A stretch of 64,000 bases of DNA from Actinomadura oligospora ATCC 43269 (GCF_000518265.1 NZ_JADG01000007.1:372001-436000); one strand, 5' to 3'; counted from the first letter of the stretch, positions 1 to 8,661 are shown. Notes: generated by a model not told the origin, from the letters alone. Made by a program: numbers and translations.

Positions 1-1
1 G

Positions 2-535
2 TCCGGCGGCGACCCGGACAAGGGCCAGGCCCAGCACGGCACGGGCCCCGGAAACGGCCAGTCGTCCTCGCCGTCCGCGCCCGCCGCGACCACGCTGAAG
101 GCGGTGAACGCCTACTCGATCCAGGACGGCTCGAGCCGCGACAGCCAGTCCGACAAGTACCTCGACCTCCTGACGAACGGCGGCGGCAGCCACAGCCGCT
201 TCTGGCAGAGCGCCACCTACCACGGGGCCGACTTCGGCAGGCTGCTCAAGGGCATCGGCGTCGTCTTCGACATGGGCCGCAAGGTCAAGGTCGACAGCGT
301 CCGCCTGAACACGGTGGGCGTCTCGGGCGCGCCGATGGAGATCCGTGTCGGCGACACCAAGGATCTCGGCGCCCTGCACGTCGCGGGCAAGGGAAGCTCC
401 CAGTCGGGCACGTTCACGATCAAGGCCGACAAGCAGCTGGCCGGCCAGTACGTGTGCGTCTGGTTCACCACCCCCGTCCCCGACCAGTTCAAGGCGAAGC
501 TGAGCGAGGTCACGATCCTCGGTTCCGCGAGCTAG
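2..535 (+). CDS. C-terminal part of a protein with discoidin-like domain (probable MurJ-associated pseudokinase), 5' end outside window
   Basis: The reading frame is open from the left window edge to a TAG at 533-535, so only the last 177 codons are visible. A Gly/Ser/Pro-rich linker (about residues 1-35 of the visible part) precedes a domain of about 140 residues that resembles the F5/8 type C (discoidin-like) fold: 'SRFWQS' near its start, then 'VVFDMGRKVKVDSVRLNT' typical of such beta-sandwiches. In actinobacteria an extracellular domain of this kind ends the pseudokinase protein encoded next to murJ/mviN and upstream of sigM, which is the gene that follows here. The identity therefore rests partly on synteny; the kinase-like part is not in view. 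Confidence 0.6.
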   Translation, partial: SGGDPDKGQAQHGTGPGNGQSSSPSAPAATTLKAVNAYSIQDGSSRDSQSDKYLDLLTNGGGSHSRFWQSATYHGADFGRLLKGIGVVFDMGRKVKVDSVRLNTVGVSGAPMEIRVGDTKDLGALHVAGKGSSQSGTFTIKADKQLAGQYVCVWFTTPVPDQFKAKLSEVTILGSAS

Positions 536-854
536 AGCGCGTCGCGAGCGGCGTCCAGGTTGCGCGCATCCCAGGAGTGGAGGACGGAATCGGCCCGGGT
601 TCGACCGTCCTCCGCCGGGGCGTCGCGGTGGGGCAGGTGGCTTCGAGAGGCACCGTGGTCCGGTTCGGGTGGCTCTGGACCGGTAACGATGGGGTGGCGA
701 TCGCGCCGTCGTGTTTCCGGGTTGTGACGTCTGACGGAGTCTCTCGGTATCGTTCCTGTGAGCAGAATGTCCCCTCCCCCCAGGAATCTGTGGTGTCTTC
801 CTCAGCAGGTGCGGCCGCTCCCGGACGTCCGGTGACCAGCGAAGGCGTGCGGTC
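536..854. other. intergenic region upstream of sigM
   Basis: About 320 bp lie between the discoidin-domain gene and sigM. I see no convincing gene, RNA or terminator here. It must contain the sigM promoter if sigM is transcribed separately. I could not assign a -35/-10 pair with confidence. Confidence 0.4.
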
Positions 855-1475
855 ATGGCATCGGTGAGCACGCCGCGGGTGGGCGAGGTCCCCGACAAGG
901 AGCTCCTGGCCCGGCACGCCCAGGGGGACCCGCACGCCTTCGCCGAGCTCGTGCACCGGCACCGTGACCGCATGTGGGCCGTCGCCCTGCGCACCCTCGG
1001 CGACCCCGACGAGGCCTCCGACGCGCTCCAGGACGCCTGCCTTTCGGCGTTCCGCGCCGCGGGCCGGTTCCGCGGCGACGCCGCCGTCACGACCTGGCTG
1101 CACCGCATCGTCGTCAACGCCTGCCTGGACCGGATCCGCCGCCGCTCGGTGCGTCCGGCCACGCCCATGGGGGACGACGCGACCTTCGACGCCGTCGCGC
1201 CCAAGATGCCCGACCCCACGGACGCCCACGGGGTCTCCCTGGACGTCCGGCAGGCCCTGACGCAGCTGCCTTACGAGCAGCGCGCGGCGCTCGTCCTGGT
1301 GGACATGATGGGTTATTCGGTCGACGACGCGGCGGCCGTTCTGGAGGTCCCACCTGGGACGATCAAGTCGCGGTGCGCCCGTGGACGCGCGAGGCTCGCG
1401 CCACTCCTCCGCCAGCATCGGAACCGAAAGGACGCCCGGAACGTCGGAGGTGTGGAAGGAGGTGGCGCACCCTGA
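855..1475 (+). CDS. sigM: ECF RNA polymerase sigma factor SigM
   Basis: This 206-residue protein is an extracytoplasmic-function sigma factor. Region 2 is visible at about residues 15-85 ('DPDEASDALQDACLSAFRAA' and 'TTWLHRIVVNACLDRIRRR'), and the region 4 helix-turn-helix at about 135-185 ('LPYEQRAALVLVDMMGYSVD', 'VPPGTIKSRCARGRARL'). It would direct core RNA polymerase to a stress regulon. The ATG at 855 is the first good start of the sigma-2 domain. The stop overlaps the start of the anti-sigma gene by one base (TGATG), so the two are translationally coupled. The name follows the conserved sigM position near the murJ/trx/par cluster in actinobacteria. Confidence 0.85.
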   Translation: MASVSTPRVGEVPDKELLARHAQGDPHAFAELVHRHRDRMWAVALRTLGDPDEASDALQDACLSAFRAAGRFRGDAAVTTWLHRIVVNACLDRIRRRSVRPATPMGDDATFDAVAPKMPDPTDAHGVSLDVRQALTQLPYEQRAALVLVDMMGYSVDDAAAVLEVPPGTIKSRCARGRARLAPLLRQHRNRKDARNVGGVEGGGAP

Positions 1476-2260
1476 TGAAATCCCCGCATCTCGACTACGA
1501 CACCTTGGCCGACCTCGCCGAGGGACTGCTCGAAGACGACCTGGCCGCCTCCGCCAACGCGCACCTCGACACCTGCGCCGAGTGCCGGGACCTGTCCGCC
1601 GACCTTGCGGACGTGTCCCGGATCCTGGCGGAGGCGCCCCTCCCGTCCATGCCCGCCGAGCTGGCCGAGCGGATCGACTCCGCCCTGGCCGCCGAGTCGC
1701 TGCACACCGCCACCGTGGTGAGCCTGGAACAGCGGCGCAAACAGCGGCACTGGCGGGTCCTGTCCGCCGCTGCCGCGGCGGTGGTCGTGCTCGGCGGCGG
1801 AACGGCGGTCGGAACGACCCTCGTGCGCGGCGGCGGTTCGCATGACGGCAGCGCCAACGTCTCGTCCCCGGTGACCGACCCGTCGGGGCCGGACCACGCG
1901 TTGGCCGGCGGGCCCGGCGGCAGCGCGCCCTCGGCGGCGGCCGGCGGCTACGCGATCGTGACGACCGGCACCGACTACCACGCGGCGTCGCTCGGCTCGC
2001 AGATCGCGCACTCGGTCGGCGAGCCCGCCCGGCAGATGACCGTGCAGGGCGCGACGGCCACGTCCGTCCAGCAGTGCGTGGCGGCCGTCGCCCGGGCCGT
2101 CCGGCCCCTGCTGGTCGATCAGGCGCGCTACGACGGCGCACCGGCGACGATCATCGCGCTGCCCGGCCCTTCGCAGGGACGCTACGACGTGTGGATCGTC
2201 CGGCCGACCTGCACCCCGCAGGACCGGCAACTGATCAGTCACACCCAGGTGTCCGGCTGA
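1475..2260 (+). CDS. membrane-anchored zinc-finger anti-sigma factor (partner of SigM)
   Basis: The 261-residue product begins with an anti-sigma domain carrying the zinc motif H30-x3-C34-x2-C37 ('HLDTCAECRDL'). A basic stretch and one transmembrane helix follow at about residues 92-117 ('VLSAAAAAVVVLGGGTAVG'), then an extracytoplasmic domain of about 140 residues. The architecture is that of ZAS-type anti-sigma factors, which hold an ECF sigma factor at the membrane until released. The ATG overlaps the sigM stop, which keeps the two in fixed ratio. In mycobacteria the equivalent neighbour of sigM is called RsmA; I leave the symbol empty because orthology was not tested. Confidence 0.85.
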   Translation: MKSPHLDYDTLADLAEGLLEDDLAASANAHLDTCAECRDLSADLADVSRILAEAPLPSMPAELAERIDSALAAESLHTATVVSLEQRRKQRHWRVLSAAAAAVVVLGGGTAVGTTLVRGGGSHDGSANVSSPVTDPSGPDHALAGGPGGSAPSAAAGGYAIVTTGTDYHAASLGSQIAHSVGEPARQMTVQGATATSVQQCVAAVARAVRPLLVDQARYDGAPATIIALPGPSQGRYDVWIVRPTCTPQDRQLISHTQVSG

Positions 2261-2278
2261 CCCTGGCCCCGAGATCAG

Positions 2279-2316
2279 ACGACGGCCGTCCGGCGCCCGG
2301 ACGGCCGTCGTTTTTC
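2279..2316 (+). terminator. rho-independent terminator after sigM/anti-sigma operon
   Basis: A perfect 15-bp stem (2279-2293 with 2297-2311) closes a 3-nt loop, and the 3' arm runs into TTTTT at 2311-2315. It sits 18 bp after the anti-sigma stop codon. The stem is symmetric enough to act on transcripts from either side. Confidence 0.9.
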
Positions 2317-2467
2317 ATTCACGGGACGCGCTCGCTGACATCTTTGGGCCTTCGCCAGGAAGCATCCTAAGGAGCGTGCCGTCGCTCCCGTTCGGACCCG
2401 TTTCTGGAGAACGCCGCTCAGAGAACCCCTCGGGAGCGGCTTCCTGGAGCCGCTCTTCAGGATTCGT

Positions 2468-3040
2468 TCAGAGAGTCTTGAGGAAGTCCTCGGCGATCGC
2501 CCAGGCGCGCTCGGCGGACTGTTCGTCGTAGTCCGGCAGATCGGGATCGGTGAACAGGTGCCCCGCGCCGGGGTAGCGGAAGACCTCGACGTCCGCGCCC
2601 GCCCGCCGCATCCGCAGATACCACGCGTTCTGCCAGTCGACCGGCTCGTAGGTGTCGGGATCGGCCACGTGGAGCTGCACGGGCAGGTCCATGGCGGACG
2701 CGTCGTCGGCCATGTCGGACGTGCCGTGCATCAGCAGCAGGCCCCGCGCGTTCTTGTCCCCGAGGGCGAGGTTCTGCGCGAGCGCGCCGCCGAGGGAGAA
2801 GCCCGCGTAGACGATCCCGCCCGCCGACAGCGGGGCCGCCGCGGCGATGGCCCGCTTGAGGAGCTCGTCCCGGCCGATCTCCTCCTTGATCTCGATCGCC
2901 TCGTCCGGGTCGTCCACGACACGCCCGCCGTAGAGGTCGGGGACGTGCACCTCGTGACCGTGCTCGCGCAGCCGGTCGGCGGCCTGGTGGACGGCGGGCC
3001 GGAGCCCGTACATGGAGTGCAGGAGAAGAATCCGCGCCAT
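2468..3040 (-). CDS. dienelactone hydrolase-family alpha/beta hydrolase
   Basis: A 190-residue cytoplasmic alpha/beta hydrolase. The nucleophile elbow is G80-F-S82-L-G-G, a serine where classical dienelactone hydrolases have cysteine. The catalytic histidine is very likely H161 ('[12 protein letters not shown]'), and D127 ('[11 protein letters not shown]') is a candidate acid. N-terminal '[12 protein letters not shown]' corresponds to the oxyanion-hole strand. Substrate cannot be told from sequence. The ATG at 3038-3040 is chosen because homology starts at 'MARILLLHS'; the frame continues upstream without similarity. It is divergent from trxB. Confidence 0.8.
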   Translation of the reverse strand: MARILLLHSMYGLRPAVHQAADRLREHGHEVHVPDLYGGRVVDDPDEAIEIKEEIGRDELLKRAIAAAAPLSAGGIVYAGFSLGGALAQNLALGDKNARGLLLMHGTSDMADDASAMDLPVQLHVADPDTYEPVDWQNAWYLRMRRAGADVEVFRYPGAGHLFTDPDLPDYDEQSAERAWAIAEDFLKTL

Positions 3041-3203
3041 GTGGGCAAGCTTATGTCCAGCCCAACCCCGTCCCGGGACGGGCGGGAATCTCCGGGCTCT
3101 AGGATCGGTTGACGCGACTGGCGGTCCGGAACGGCTCCGGGGATCTCTGAGACGGCCCGGCGTTCCCGCCCCTCCGGTACCGAAAGCCACCGAGAAAGGC
3201 ACT

Positions 3204-4193
3204 GTGACAGTGAGCGACGACGTCCGCAACGTCATCATCATCGGGTCCGGCCCCGCCGGCTACACGGCCGCCACGTACGCGGCCCGTGGTGACCTGAAGC
3301 CGCTGCTCTTCGAGGGCTCGGTCACCGCCGGCGGCGCGCTGATGAACACCACCGACGTGGAGAACTACCCCGGCTTCCCGGACGGGATCATGGGCCCGGA
3401 CCTGATGGACGGCATGCGCAAGCAGGCCGAGCGGTTCGGCGCCGAGCTGATCACCGACGACGTCACCGAGGTCGACCTGAAGTCCAACCCGAAGATCGTC
3501 AAGGTCGGCGACGACGTCTACCGCGCGCACGCGGTGATCGTCGCCACCGGTTCGCAGCACCGCAAGCTGGGCCTGCCGCGTGAGGACGCGCTGTCCGGAC
3601 GCGGCGTCTCCTGGTGCGCGACCTGCGACGGCTTCTTCTTCCGCGACCAGGACATCGCGGTCGTCGGCGGCGGCGACACCGCGATGGAGGAGGCCATCTT
3701 CCTGACCAAGTTCGCCCGGACGGTCACCGTCGTGCACCGCCGGGACGAGCTGCGCGCCAGCCGGATCATGCAGGACCGCGCGTTCAAGAACGACAAGATC
3801 CGGTTCGTCTGGGACAGCGAGGTCGCCGAGCTGCAGGGCGAGACGAAGCTGAGCGGCGTCCGCCTGCGGAACGTCAAGACCGGCACCGAGGAGGACCTCG
3901 CGGTCACCGGCCTGTTCATCGCGATCGGCCACGACCCGCGCAGCGACCTGTTCTCCGGCCAGCTCGACACCGACGACGAGGGCTACCTGGTCGTCGAGGC
4001 GCCGACCACCAGGACCAACCTGCCCGGCGTGTTCGCCTCCGGCGACGTCGTCGACCACACCTACCGGCAGGCGATCACCGCGGCCGGCACGGGCTGCGCC
4101 GCGGCGATCGACGCCGAGCACTGGCTGCAGGACCAGGGCGAGGCCGAGATCGTCCCGCAGACCGACCCGGTCGTCCTCGCCGGCGAGGGCTGA
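3204..4193 (+). CDS. trxB: thioredoxin-disulfide reductase
   Basis: This 329-residue flavoprotein transfers electrons from NADPH to thioredoxin. It shows the FAD-binding 'GSGPAGYTA' near residue 14, the redox-active C138-A-T-C141 ('WCATCDG'), the NADPH site '[10 protein letters not shown]', and the second FAD motif '[10 protein letters not shown]' near the C-terminus. Length is normal for the low-molecular-weight TrxB type. The start is a GTG at 3204 preceded by 'GAGAAAGG'; a second GTG two codons later (3210) is equally possible. trxA follows after 76 bp, so the pair likely forms one unit that maintains cytoplasmic thiol balance. Confidence 0.95.
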   Translation: MTVSDDVRNVIIIGSGPAGYTAATYAARGDLKPLLFEGSVTAGGALMNTTDVENYPGFPDGIMGPDLMDGMRKQAERFGAELITDDVTEVDLKSNPKIVKVGDDVYRAHAVIVATGSQHRKLGLPREDALSGRGVSWCATCDGFFFRDQDIAVVGGGDTAMEEAIFLTKFARTVTVVHRRDELRASRIMQDRAFKNDKIRFVWDSEVAELQGETKLSGVRLRNVKTGTEEDLAVTGLFIAIGHDPRSDLFSGQLDTDDEGYLVVEAPTTRTNLPGVFASGDVVDHTYRQAITAAGTGCAAAIDAEHWLQDQGEAEIVPQTDPVVLAGEG

Positions 4194-4269
4194 CCGGCGC
4201 CCGAACGCCGTCCGGTGCGGTGGCGGGGGCCGCCGCGCCGTCCGTAGTACGAGAACCAAGGGAGACTCC

Positions 4270-4584
4270 ATGAAAGCCGTGACCGACAAGGACTTCGGCA
4301 CCGCCGTCCTCCAGAACGACAAGCCCGTCCTGGTCGACTTCTGGGCCGAGTGGTGCGGCCCGTGCCGCATGGTCGCGCCGATCCTGGAGGAGATCTCCGC
4401 GGAGCACGGCGACAAGATCGAGATCGTCAAGATGAACATCGACGAGAACCCGAAGGTCCCCGCCGAGTACGGCATCATGCAGATCCCGACCATGAACGTC
4501 TACAAGGGCGGCGAGGTCGTGAAGCAGATCATGGGCGCCAAGCCCAAGGCCGCCATGCTGCGTGAGCTCGCCGACTTCATCTGA
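4270..4584 (+). CDS. trxA: thioredoxin
   Basis: A 104-residue classical thioredoxin with the active site W28-C29-G-P-C32, the cis-proline motif 'IPTMNVYKGG' and the usual C-terminal helix. It reduces protein disulfides and is recycled by the TrxB encoded just upstream. The ATG at 4270 follows a clear GGGAGA ribosome-binding site. Nothing in the sequence is atypical. Confidence 0.97.
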   Translation: MKAVTDKDFGTAVLQNDKPVLVDFWAEWCGPCRMVAPILEEISAEHGDKIEIVKMNIDENPKVPAEYGIMQIPTMNVYKGGEVVKQIMGAKPKAAMLRELADFI

Positions 4585-4601
4585 GAACCGTCTCAGCGCC
4601 C

Positions 4602-4640
4602 CGAGGGCCCCGCTTCCACCGTCCGGAAGCGGGGCCCTCG
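4602..4640 (+). terminator. GC-rich hairpin terminator after trxA
   Basis: A 16-bp perfect stem (4602-4617 with 4625-4640) and a 7-nt loop lie 18 bp past the trxA stop. There is no T-run after it, as is common for high-GC actinobacterial terminators. It stands between the convergent trxA and GNAT genes and could serve both. Confidence 0.75.
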
Positions 4641-4668
4641 CCGTCCGGGCCGCGTCTCTCAGAAGCCC

Positions 4669-5286
4669 TCAGACCGGACGAAGGATGCCCTCTGGGGTCA
4701 TGGAGCCGAGAAGCCGCTCCAGCGCCACCTCGACGTCCTCACGCCACGACAGGACGGACTTCAACTCGAGCCTGAGCCGCGGATACCGGTGGTGCGGCCG
4801 GACGGTCTTGAATCCGACCGAGAGCAGGTAGTCGGCGGGCACCATGCAGGCCCCGTCCTCCCCCTTCAGGTCGCCGAACGCCTCGACCGCCTTCACGCCG
4901 CGCCGGACGAGGTCCTTCGCGACGCCCTGGACGAGCATCCGCCCGAGCCCGCCGCCCGCGAAGTCCGGCACGATGTGGGCCGTCATGAGCAACACGGCGT
5001 CCGCGCTGACCGGACTCGTCGGGAACGAGATCGACCGCGGCACGTACAGCGGCGGCGCGAACAGGACGAACCCCGCGGGCACGTCGTCCACATAGGCGAT
5101 CTTCCCGCAGGAGCCCCACTCCAGCAGCGTGGCCGAGACCCACGCCTCCTTCTCCAGCCCCGGGTCGCCCGCCTTCACCGCCCGCTCGAACCCCGCCGGA
5201 TCCAGTTCCCAGAACACGCACCCGCGACACCGCCGCGGCAGATCGTCCAGGTTGTCCAGCGTGATGTTGACGAGACGACGCGACAC
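4669..5286 (-). CDS. GNAT-family N-acetyltransferase
   Basis: A 205-residue GNAT-type protein. The acetyl-CoA motif A is seen as 'MTAHIVPDFAGGGLGRMLVQG', with the G-G-G-L-G-R-M loop that binds the pyrophosphate. The N-terminus 'RRLVNITLDNLDDLP' followed by 'CRGCVFWELDP' matches a family conserved near the trx/par loci of actinomycetes. The acceptor substrate is unknown. The GTG at 5284-5286 is chosen over an upstream in-frame ATG because the upstream residues are Gly/Trp-rich with no similarity and the GTG has a GGGGG Shine-Dalgarno. Convergent with trxA. Confidence 0.8.
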   Translation of the reverse strand: MSRRLVNITLDNLDDLPRRCRGCVFWELDPAGFERAVKAGDPGLEKEAWVSATLLEWGSCGKIAYVDDVPAGFVLFAPPLYVPRSISFPTSPVSADAVLLMTAHIVPDFAGGGLGRMLVQGVAKDLVRRGVKAVEAFGDLKGEDGACMVPADYLLSVGFKTVRPHHRYPRLRLELKSVLSWREDVEVALERLLGSMTPEGILRPV

Positions 5287-5441
5287 CAGAACCCCCGCCC
5301 ACAAGCCACCACAGCACCCCGAGCCCGCCCCGGCATCGTAGCGACCCCACCTCCCCCAAACCCCCCACTCACCAACTCCCGGCCACCGAGCCGCACGCCA
5401 CTGCCGACGACCTGGCACCTCCACCAGTCGACCAGGGCGCG

Positions 5442-5685
5442 ATGGTCGACAGCACGGCGGTCGGCAGCACGGCGGTCGGCAGCGGCGCGGTTGGCGGCGG
5501 TTGGCGGCGGCGCGGTTGGCGGCAGCGCGGCGCTCCGCAGCGCGACGCTCGACGGCGCGGTCGTCAGCGGCGCGGTCGTGGGCAGCGCGGTCGTGGGCAG
5601 CACGGTCGTCAGCGGCGCGGTCGTCAGCGGCGCGGTCGTCAGCAGCACGGTCGTCAGCAGCACGGTCGTCAGCGGCGCGGTCGGC
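5442..5685. repeat. 15-bp degenerate tandem repeat (minisatellite)
   Basis: About 245 bp consist of variants of a 15-bp unit such as AGCGGCGCGGTCGTC and AGCAGCACGGTCGTC, with roughly 15 copies. Because 15 is divisible by 3, each frame encodes a pentapeptide repeat (GAVVS-like and AARSS-like on the plus strand, TTAPL-like on the minus strand). None of these frames has a plausible start, so I treat it as non-coding. It fills the gap between the divergently oriented GNAT and aminotransferase genes. Confidence 0.8.
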
Positions 5686-5833
5686 GATCGGCCGGGCGTG
5701 GGCGGGTGGGTGGGGGGATGGTTCGGTTGGGGGGTGTGGGGTGATCCGGTCGTGGGGATGCGGGGGGTTCTCCCGGCCGGCACGGGATCGATGCCGTAGT
5801 TTGCTGGGACATCCGATCCCCTGGAGGTGCCTC

Positions 5834-7123
5834 GTGGAGCACTCGCGTTCAGATGCCTACACCGATCGTTATGCCGACCGCGCCGCCGGCATGGTGCCTT
5901 CGGAGATCCGGGCCCTGTTCGCCGTGGCCTCGCGTCCCGAGGTGGTCTCGCTGGCCGGGGGGATGCCGTACGTGTCGGCGCTGCCCCTGGACGAGTTCGG
6001 CGGGATGGTCGGGGAGCTGATCGCGCGCAACGGGGCCGAGGCGCTCCAGTACGCCTCCGCGCAGGGGGATCCCCGCCTGCGGGAGCAGATCTGCGACGTG
6101 ATGGCGCTGGAGGGCGTCCAGGCGTGCGCGGACGACGTGATCGTCACGGTGGGCGCGCAGCAGGCACTCGACCTCGTCACGCGGATCTTCGTGAACCCCG
6201 GCGACGTCATCCTCGCCGAGGGGCCGTCCTACGTGGGCGCGCTGGGCACCTTCGCGTCGTATCAGGCGGACGTCGTCCACGTCGCCATGGACGAGGGCGG
6301 GCTCGTCCCCGAGGCGCTTGAGGAGACCCTCCTGCGCCTGCGGCGGGAGGGTCGCACGGTCAAGTTCCTCTACACCGTGCCCACGTTCCAGAACCCGGCG
6401 GGCGTGACGCTGACCGCCGACCGTCGCACGCGTCTCCTGGAGCTCGCGGCCGAGCACGACATCCTCATCATCGAGGACAACCCCTACGGGCTTCTCGGCT
6501 TCGACGGGGAGCCCATGCGGGCCCTGCGCGCCGACGACTCCGAGCGCGTGATCTACCTCGGCACGTTCTCCAAGACGATCGCGTCCGGCCTGCGGGTGGG
6601 CTGGGCGCTCGCCCCGCACGCGGTGCGCGCCAAACTCGTCCTCGCGGCCGAGTCGGCGGTGCTCTGCCACTCCAGCTTCTCCCAGCTGGCCGTCCGGGAG
6701 TACCTGGCGACGCAGCCGTGGCGCGAGCAGATCAAGGAGTTCCGTCAGCTCTACCGCGAGCGCCGTGACGCCATGCTGGACGCCCTGGACACGCTGATGC
6801 CCGAGGGATGTACGTGGACGCGTCCGGCCGGTGGCTTCTTCGTCTGGCTCACCCTCCCCGAAGGACTGGACGCCAAGGCGATGGCTCCGCGCGCCATCGC
6901 CGAGCGCGTCGCCTACGTTCCCGGCACCGGCTTCTACGCCGACGGGAACGGCCGCCGCGACATGCGCATCTCGTACTGCTACCCCGAGCCGGACCGCATC
7001 CGCGAAGGCGTCCGCCGCCTGGCCGGTGTCATCGAGAACGAGCTGCGCACCCGCGACACCTTCGGAGGCGTCGGCCACCACGTTTCAGGGGGCGTGGACA
7101 CCCCAGGCCCCGAAGTCGTCTGA
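5834..7123 (+). CDS. PLP-dependent aminotransferase (fold type I, class I/II; 2-aminoadipate/MocR-like group)
   Basis: The 429-residue product has the fold-type I aminotransferase hallmarks: 'SLAGGMPYVSALPLDEF' near the N-terminus, 'YASAQGDPRLREQI', the substrate/PLP region 'PTFQNPAGVTL', 'IIEDNPYGLL' with the PLP-contacting Asp, and the Schiff-base lysine K247 in 'GTFSKTIASGLRVGW'. This group transfers amino groups between amino acids and 2-oxoacids; the substrate cannot be fixed. The GTG at 5834 has GGAGG seven bases upstream. The same frame remains open leftward into the 15-bp repeat, which is an artefact of its periodicity. A homologue commonly lies near parB in actinomycetes. Confidence 0.85.
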   Translation: MEHSRSDAYTDRYADRAAGMVPSEIRALFAVASRPEVVSLAGGMPYVSALPLDEFGGMVGELIARNGAEALQYASAQGDPRLREQICDVMALEGVQACADDVIVTVGAQQALDLVTRIFVNPGDVILAEGPSYVGALGTFASYQADVVHVAMDEGGLVPEALEETLLRLRREGRTVKFLYTVPTFQNPAGVTLTADRRTRLLELAAEHDILIIEDNPYGLLGFDGEPMRALRADDSERVIYLGTFSKTIASGLRVGWALAPHAVRAKLVLAAESAVLCHSSFSQLAVREYLATQPWREQIKEFRQLYRERRDAMLDALDTLMPEGCTWTRPAGGFFVWLTLPEGLDAKAMAPRAIAERVAYVPGTGFYADGNGRRDMRISYCYPEPDRIREGVRRLAGVIENELRTRDTFGGVGHHVSGGVDTPGPEVV

Positions 7124-7145
7124 TCCCCCTCCCTTCCGATCCCCG

Positions 7146-7190
7146 GGCCGCGCCCTCCGTCTGCTCATCAGGCGGAGGGCGCGGCCTTTC
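7146..7190 (+). terminator. rho-independent terminator after the aminotransferase gene
   Basis: A 14-bp perfect GC stem (7146-7159 with 7173-7186) extended by a short inner helix is followed by TTT. It is 22 bp after the aminotransferase stop. Confidence 0.85.
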
Positions 7191-7291
7191 TCGTGCTCGC
7201 CAGCCCGCCAGGTGCTCTCGCTGTCGTCTCGAACGCCTCATGCGTCCATGCTCGCCGGACGCGGCGTCACGATGGAACCTGAAGCGCGTTC

Positions 7292-7300
7292 TGTGGATAA
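7292..7300 (-). other. consensus DnaA box outside oriC
   Basis: TGTGGATAA, the complement of the consensus TTATCCACA, lies 20 bp before the first parS site and upstream of the ligase gene. A perfect 9-mer is expected rarely by chance in such GC-rich DNA. Confidence 0.5.
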
Positions 7301-7319
7301 ACCCGCCGACACACGGGCC

Positions 7320-7335
7320 CGTTTCACGTGAAACG
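7320..7335. other. parS: parS site 1
   Basis: The 14-bp palindrome GTTTCACGTGAAAC matches the core of the bacterial parS consensus; both outermost bases differ (14 of 16). It lies in the leader of the D-Ala-D-Ala ligase gene, about 60 bp before its start. Confidence 0.92.
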
Positions 7336-7396
7336 GCGGCAGCCTCCATGATGGGTGCCGTCCAGCACGCTCCTGATCCACCCTGAAGGAACCGCA

Positions 7397-8338
7397 GTGG
7401 AATTCACTCACGTCGTCGTACTCGCCGGAGGACTCTCCTACGAGCGCGAGGTCTCGCTGCGCTCGGGCCGCCGCGTCACCGACGCCCTGCGAACCCTGGA
7501 CATCCCCGTCGAACTCCGGGACGCCGACGCCAACCTCCTGGAGTTCCTCGCCACGGACCCGCCGGACGTCGTCTTCCCCGTCCTGCACGGCGCCATGGGA
7601 GAGGACGGCGCGATCCGCGACATCCTCGAACTCGTGGGGATCCCCTACATCGGCGCCCGCCCGGACGCCTGCCGGATCGCCTGGGACAAGCCCTCCGCGA
7701 AGTCCGTCGTCGCCCGCGCCGGCGTGCGCACGCCCGCCTCCGTCGCGCTCCCCAAGGAGCTCTTCCACGACCTCGGCGCCGCCGCCGTCCAGGACCTGAT
7801 CGTCACTCGACTGGGCCTGCCGCTCTTCGTGAAGCCCACCCGCGGCGGCTCCGCGCTCGGCGCGTCCGCCGTCCACAAGGCCGAGGACCTCACCGCCGCG
7901 CTCGTCTCCTGCTTCGCCTACGGCGACGCGGCCCTCGTCGAACGCTACGTGGAGGGCACCGAGATCGCCGTCAGCGTCATCGACGGCCCGGACGGTCCAC
8001 GCGCCCTCCCCGCCGTCGAAATCGTCACCCCGAACGGCCGCTACGACTACACCGCCCGCTACGACGCGGGCGACACGGAGTTCGTGACGCCCGCGCGCCT
8101 CTCCCCCGGGGCCGCCGAGGCCGCCACCCACGCCGCCCTCACCGCACACCGCGCCCTCGGACTCCGCGACCTCTCCCGCACCGACCTCATCGTGGACGCC
8201 GCGGGAGGCGTCCACTTCCTCGAAGTCAACGTCGCCCCCGGAATGACCGAGACCAGCCTCCTCCCCCGAGCCGTCACCGCCGCGGGGCTCTCCCTCGGCC
8301 CGCTCTGCGAATCCCTCCTCCGTCGCCGTTTCACGTGA
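7397..8338 (+). CDS. D-alanine--D-alanine ligase-type ATP-grasp enzyme
   Basis: The 313-residue protein has the ATP-grasp ligase signatures of Ddl: 'GGLSYEREVSLRSG' at the N-terminus, 'LHGAMGEDGAIRDIL' followed by 'IPYIG', the nucleotide-binding 'FVKPTRGGSALGAS', and the C-terminal 'LEVNVAPGMTETSLLP' that binds metal and the second D-Ala. Classical Ddl makes the D-Ala-D-Ala dipeptide for peptidoglycan. The family member near parB in actinomycetes is usually a second copy beside the main ddl, so its exact substrate is open. The GTG at 7397 follows GAAGGA. parS sites flank the gene on both sides, and the second overlaps its stop codon. Confidence 0.82.
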   Translation: MEFTHVVVLAGGLSYEREVSLRSGRRVTDALRTLDIPVELRDADANLLEFLATDPPDVVFPVLHGAMGEDGAIRDILELVGIPYIGARPDACRIAWDKPSAKSVVARAGVRTPASVALPKELFHDLGAAAVQDLIVTRLGLPLFVKPTRGGSALGASAVHKAEDLTAALVSCFAYGDAALVERYVEGTEIAVSVIDGPDGPRALPAVEIVTPNGRYDYTARYDAGDTEFVTPARLSPGAAEAATHAALTAHRALGLRDLSRTDLIVDAAGGVHFLEVNVAPGMTETSLLPRAVTAAGLSLGPLCESLLRRRFT

Positions 8339-8341
8339 AAC
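8328..8341. other. parS: parS site 2, overlapping the ligase stop codon
   Basis: GTTTCACGTGAAAC, with A on the right flank (15 of 16 in the extended consensus). The ligase stop TGA (8336-8338) lies inside the palindrome, so the last codons (Phe-Thr-stop) are written by the ParB-binding site itself. Confidence 0.93.
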
Positions 8342-8527
8342 ACCGCCCCCTGTACAGCGCCGACCTTCAGGGACGAGGGGCGCGACTCCGGTGGGCACAA
8401 CTGGCGCGCCGTGCGTTGATCACCGTCGGCGGGGTCGGGGGAAGCGCCAACGCGGAAGCCTCGGGCGCGGGCGGCTACGCCGGTGGCGGCGCCGGTGGCA
8501 TCTTCGCCACGTCCGGCGGGAACGGCG

Positions 8528-8543
8528 GCGTTCACGTGAAACA
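8528..8543. other. parS: degenerate parS site 3
   Basis: TTCACGTGAAACA preserves the right half and centre of parS, but the three leftmost bases differ (13 of 16). It could be a weak ParB site. Confidence 0.6.
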
Positions 8544-8661
8544 AGGCATCGGCCACTCCCCTACTTCGACGCCGCCGTCCTCCAGATGCACCTCGGCAAA
8601 CTGACCCAAGACAGCGAAGCTCGCGCCACCGGGCGGGACGGCCCCTCGGAGAGCGGCGGCG

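Noticed and set aside
510..2141. A long minus-strand open frame (543 codons) antisense to sigM and its anti-sigma gene
   Set aside because: It is Arg/Pro/Gly-rich with no domain and exists only because the third codon positions of the real genes are GC-rich.
5442..5685. A CRISPR array
   Set aside because: The 15-bp units are contiguous variants without spacers; they are a minisatellite.
5501..5833. An N-terminal extension of the aminotransferase through the 15-bp repeat
   Set aside because: The residues are only AARSS-type repeats; a GTG with a good ribosome-binding site at 5834 starts exactly where family similarity begins.
8335..8604. A small plus-strand open frame in the parS region
   Set aside because: Gly-rich, no ribosome-binding site, starts inside parS, and the region has the character of a centromere.
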